Source: Nageia nagi (taxonomy: Eukaryota > Pinophyta). Taken from it: a stretch of 64,000 nucleotides of DNA. The DNA lies in contig JBITNC010000001.1 in NCBI GenBank assembly GCA_050084985.1, positions 139,438,001-139,502,000 on the forward strand. Direction: 5' to 3'. A program made the position numbers and the translations under genes. A model generated the notes under the pieces. The model was not told the origin of the DNA. It worked only from the letters and a program-made list of their open reading frames with translations, and made no database searches. Shown here in pieces: positions 61,559 to 64,000 of this stretch (the first letter of the stretch is position 1; every line of letters starts with the position of its first letter).

Positions 61559-61852
61559 AAGCATGATCGTCATCATGTGGATCATAAATTTCAGGTTGGG
61601 GATCAGGTATGGCTTCATCTTAGCAAGGAGAGACAGCATGGTGAGGGAAGGAAGTTAAAACCCATAAGGTATGGTCCATTTATGATTATTGATCAAGTTG
61701 GGGATAATGCATTTTGGTTAGACTTACCACCCTATATGCAAATGTATTCTATTATTAATGTTGAGAACTTGAAGTTGTATGAACCAGCCTTAGATGCAGA
61801 AGATATAGAGGTTATGTTACCATCAATTGAGGATTTAACCCTGAGCACATGA
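61559..61852 (+). pseudogene. integrase C-terminal domain of gypsy element 2
   Basis: HDRHHVDHKFQVGDQVWLHL, KLKPIRYGPFMIIDQVGDNA and the INVENLKLYEP end give the post-core part of gypsy integrase. The Asp-Asp-Glu catalytic core is deleted in frame between VSRY and KEKHDRHH at about 61551. The frame ends at a TGA at 61850. Confidence 0.8.
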
Positions 61853-62045
61853 ATGTGTTGGTTGATGATGCAATATTGGAAAAGAAATAATGATCATCTC
61901 ATAGTGGCATACATGAGGTGTGGCATATTTGAGTGAAGGGCCAACATCCACACAAGGCCATGTGGTATACAGTTGATCAGGTGAGGGAGCTCTACCCTCA
62001 CCTCATTCCATCATCCTATATGCTTTTGGGGATAAAAGCTCTCTC

Positions 62046-62061
62046 TTAGTGGGGAGGAATG
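62046..62061 (+). promoter_or_regulatory. polypurine tract of gypsy element 2
   Basis: Purine-rich AGTGGGGAGGAA immediately before the 3' LTR start TGATATG, the plus-strand primer position. Confidence 0.65.
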
Positions 62062-63238
62062 ATATGAAAATTTGGATCCTTTCAACATTTAGTAATCTCC
62101 ATTTTAGTGTGTTCAATGTGATCATCTTATCTTCAGCTTTATGATGATTCTTTTGGATCGAGAATCTGAGTTCGTATGTGGAAGTTATGGCCTTAAGTCC
62201 ATTTTGTGTATTTTTGAAAAACAAAATCAAAAATAAAAAATATAGTGGGACCCACCCGCCAACATGGAGGCCATGTAGGCATGATAGAGCCCATGTAGAT
62301 GTAGGAGAAGGAGTCTAACAAGGCACCACACACTATGGAGGCCACGTAGGTGATACGGCCACATGGAGGTGATGAAGTGAAGGGGCCCACATTTTGACCA
62401 CCTATGAAGGAACATGTTGGAGGATATTGACTAATCAACCCATCCACATCAAATTGCAAGCCATCCTGCATGCAAGCTGCCAGCCATCTACATGCATAAC
62501 CATGTCTACCTACTTATCCAGCACACAAGACCACCACACAGATCGCCTACCCAGTCAGCAAGCCACTGACCATTTCACTTGTTGACCATTTAACTTCATC
62601 CCAGAAGGTGCCACATGTTGCCACCATAGTGCACTTGCCCAAATTTTGATTTATTTACCATTTTTTAGCTTTTCAAATGTTTTTTGGTGATTTTTGATTC
62701 GCCTAAGGTCCTATTATTAGGCTGAGCTTATCTAGTAAGCCTATACTAGTCTAGAGAGCATTTTTTGTATCAGAGCTCATTTTTAGGAGATTTTGGAAAC
62801 CATTTGAGCCCAAATTTGATTGGAAGATCAAGGAGAATAATGGGTATCTAAAAATGTATTTTTTTCCAAATTTTCAAGTTGTAATTGTCTCCAATTTTAG
62901 CTCCAAAAATTGTATAAAAGGGGAGCAAATTGTATAGAAGAGATTAGAAGGAGAATTTTGGGAAGTGTTTTAGTTTTGTTATGATTTTTAGAGCTAAGAG
63001 TGTGTTGTGAATGTGAGAGGAGGTTTTGAAGAACCTTGGAGGCCTTGTAAAGTGATTCCACCCATTGATAGTAGAGAGCTTTTGAGCTAGATATAGCCCA
63101 CACTAGGTGAACTAGGATAAATATTGCTTGTCTCTTCTTTGGTGAATGTTTTTGCTCTTCTCTATGTTTACAATTTATTTCCTAAATTCCCTTTACAAGC
63201 ACTTAATTATTTTAAGTGTGAATTGATTCATTTGAAGA
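62062..63238 (+). repeat. 3' LTR of gypsy element 2, cut by gap
   Basis: TGATATGAAAATTTGG onward, matching the 5' LTR up to the equivalent of about 58986, where the N run starts. The last about 40 bp and the right target duplication are not visible. Confidence 0.85.
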
Positions 63239-63338
63239 NNNNNNNNNNNNNNNNNNNNNNNNNNNNNNNNNNNNNNNNNNNNNNNNNNNNNNNNNNNNNN
63301 NNNNNNNNNNNNNNNNNNNNNNNNNNNNNNNNNNNNNN
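63239..63338. other. assembly gap (100 N)
   Basis: Exactly 100 N, of probably unknown true size. It begins near the 3' LTR end. The sequence after it is not the expected continuation of copia element 2. Confidence 0.99.
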
Positions 63339-64000
63339 CTTACCACTCTATATGATGAACCTATTAGTATGAAGCAAGCCTTAAGTGGTGATGAGGTTGA
63401 GTGGATAATGAAAATGGAAGGGGAGATCAAATCCCTCATCTATAATTGAATATGGTATTTTCATATTACACCAAATGGGATAAAATTTGTTGGATGCAAA
63501 TAGATCTTCAAGAAAATATATAATCCAAATGGCTCTATGAAGAGGTACAAGGTAAGCTTGATTTTCAAAGGATACACACAAATAGAAGGCATTGATTACA
63601 TATATTTTTTTTTACTACTAGCTAAACAAGCCTCAATTAGGTTATTGTTGGCAATCATAGAAGCAAAAGATTAGGAAGTTGAGAAAATAGATGTGAAGAT
63701 TATGTTTCTTCATGGTGATTTGAAGAAGGAGATATACTTGTAGAAACCAAAGGAGTTTACTATAAGTGGGGGAAATCATTAATGCAAACTTAAGAATTTA
63801 ATTTATGGCTTGAAGCAATCATAGAGAGAATGGTATAGTAAATATTATCATTTTATGATTGAGCATGGATTTGAGAGGAGAAATATTAATCATTCCATAT
63901 ACTACTTGAAGGATTCAATTAGATTTATCATCCTTTCATTGTATATCAATGACATACTTCTTCAAGTTGTTAGAAGGTGTAGATAAAGTTAGTAAAGGAT
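63339..64000 (+). pseudogene. copia reverse transcriptase, second copy of the element 1 family
   Basis: The plus strand reads LTTLYDEPISMKQALSGDEV, EWIMKMEGEIKSLIYN, NPNGSMKRYKVSLIFKGYTQ, EVEKIDVKIMFLHGDLKKEI and SLYINDILLQ. It is the reverse complement of about 45857-46508 at roughly 90% identity or better by eye. Stops are present and the catalytic box is changed (YIND). It continues past the window. Confidence 0.8.

Larger units (their letters stand above)
57833..63238 (+). mobile_element. Ty3/gypsy element 2, non-autonomous, with both LTRs
   Basis: It has a 5' LTR 57833-59025, a primer-binding site, one gag-pol frame 59213-61852, a purine-rich tract and a 3' LTR from 62062 running into a gap. 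It is inserted in copia element 2 at 57832. The RT palm and integrase core are deleted in frame, so it could only have moved with help from another element. Confidence 0.9.

Noticed and set aside
1-64000. CRISPR arrays, bacterial operons, tRNA and rRNA genes
   Set aside because: No regularly spaced repeats, ribosome-binding sites, tRNA cloverleafs or rRNA cores were seen. The tRNA-like boxes at 43478-43527 belong to the candidate SINE.

Overview
The window is AT-rich nuclear DNA from a large, repeat-laden plant genome. The evidence is a dense nest of decayed plant-type retroelements (Ty3/gypsy including a Tat-like lineage, Ty1/copia, a LINE, a candidate tRNA-type SINE), a plant-specific trihelix (GT) DNA-binding domain and an almost complete lack of intact genes. 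A gymnosperm-like genome would fit, but that is inference. Two 100-N assembly gaps are present (50111-50210 and 63239-63338).

The dominant structure is a giant imperfect palindrome. The left arm (3768-21114, 17.3 kb) is repeated in reverse complement as the right arm (21167-38480) around a 52-bp spacer. The arms differ by scattered substitutions, small indels and a (TA)n length difference. From the centre outwards each arm holds a truncated trihelix gene with a 5'-UTR intron and a tandemly duplicated promoter region, a repeat block (R2), a 6.7-kb Ty3/gypsy element with both LTRs and a 5-bp target duplication (the same ATTCT in both arms, so it inserted before the inversion), AT-rich DNA, a less AT-rich gene-like island and a second repeat block (R1). 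The gene is cut at the palindrome centre in both arms, as expected if a fold-back or template-switch event made the palindrome.

Region by region: 1-3407 is the 3' part of a gypsy element whose gag-protease frame carries only C-to-T-type stops, followed by its 3' LTR. 3408-38480 is the palindrome plus a short R1 extension. 38481-41790 holds a gypsy RNase H relic and unrecognised DNA. 41790-44680 is a third, internally deleted paralogue of the arm with a candidate SINE inserted (19-bp target duplication). 44704-48340 is a minus-strand copia element, followed by a gypsy integrase tail (about 48560-48960). 49630-50990 is a fourth copy of the trihelix region, again in head-to-head inverted layout, with an N gap at the turn-round. 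53440-54712 is a LINE fragment abutted by a minus-strand copia element (54713-57832), itself interrupted by a gypsy element (57833 to beyond 63238) whose whole gag-pol lies in one frame but lacks the RT and integrase catalytic cores. 63339-64000 is another copia RT copy.

I see no gene I would call intact and functional. The best protein-coding evidence is the trihelix gene, which survives only as truncated copies. The palindrome, its age markers and the repeated head-to-head behaviour of this locus are the main points of interest.
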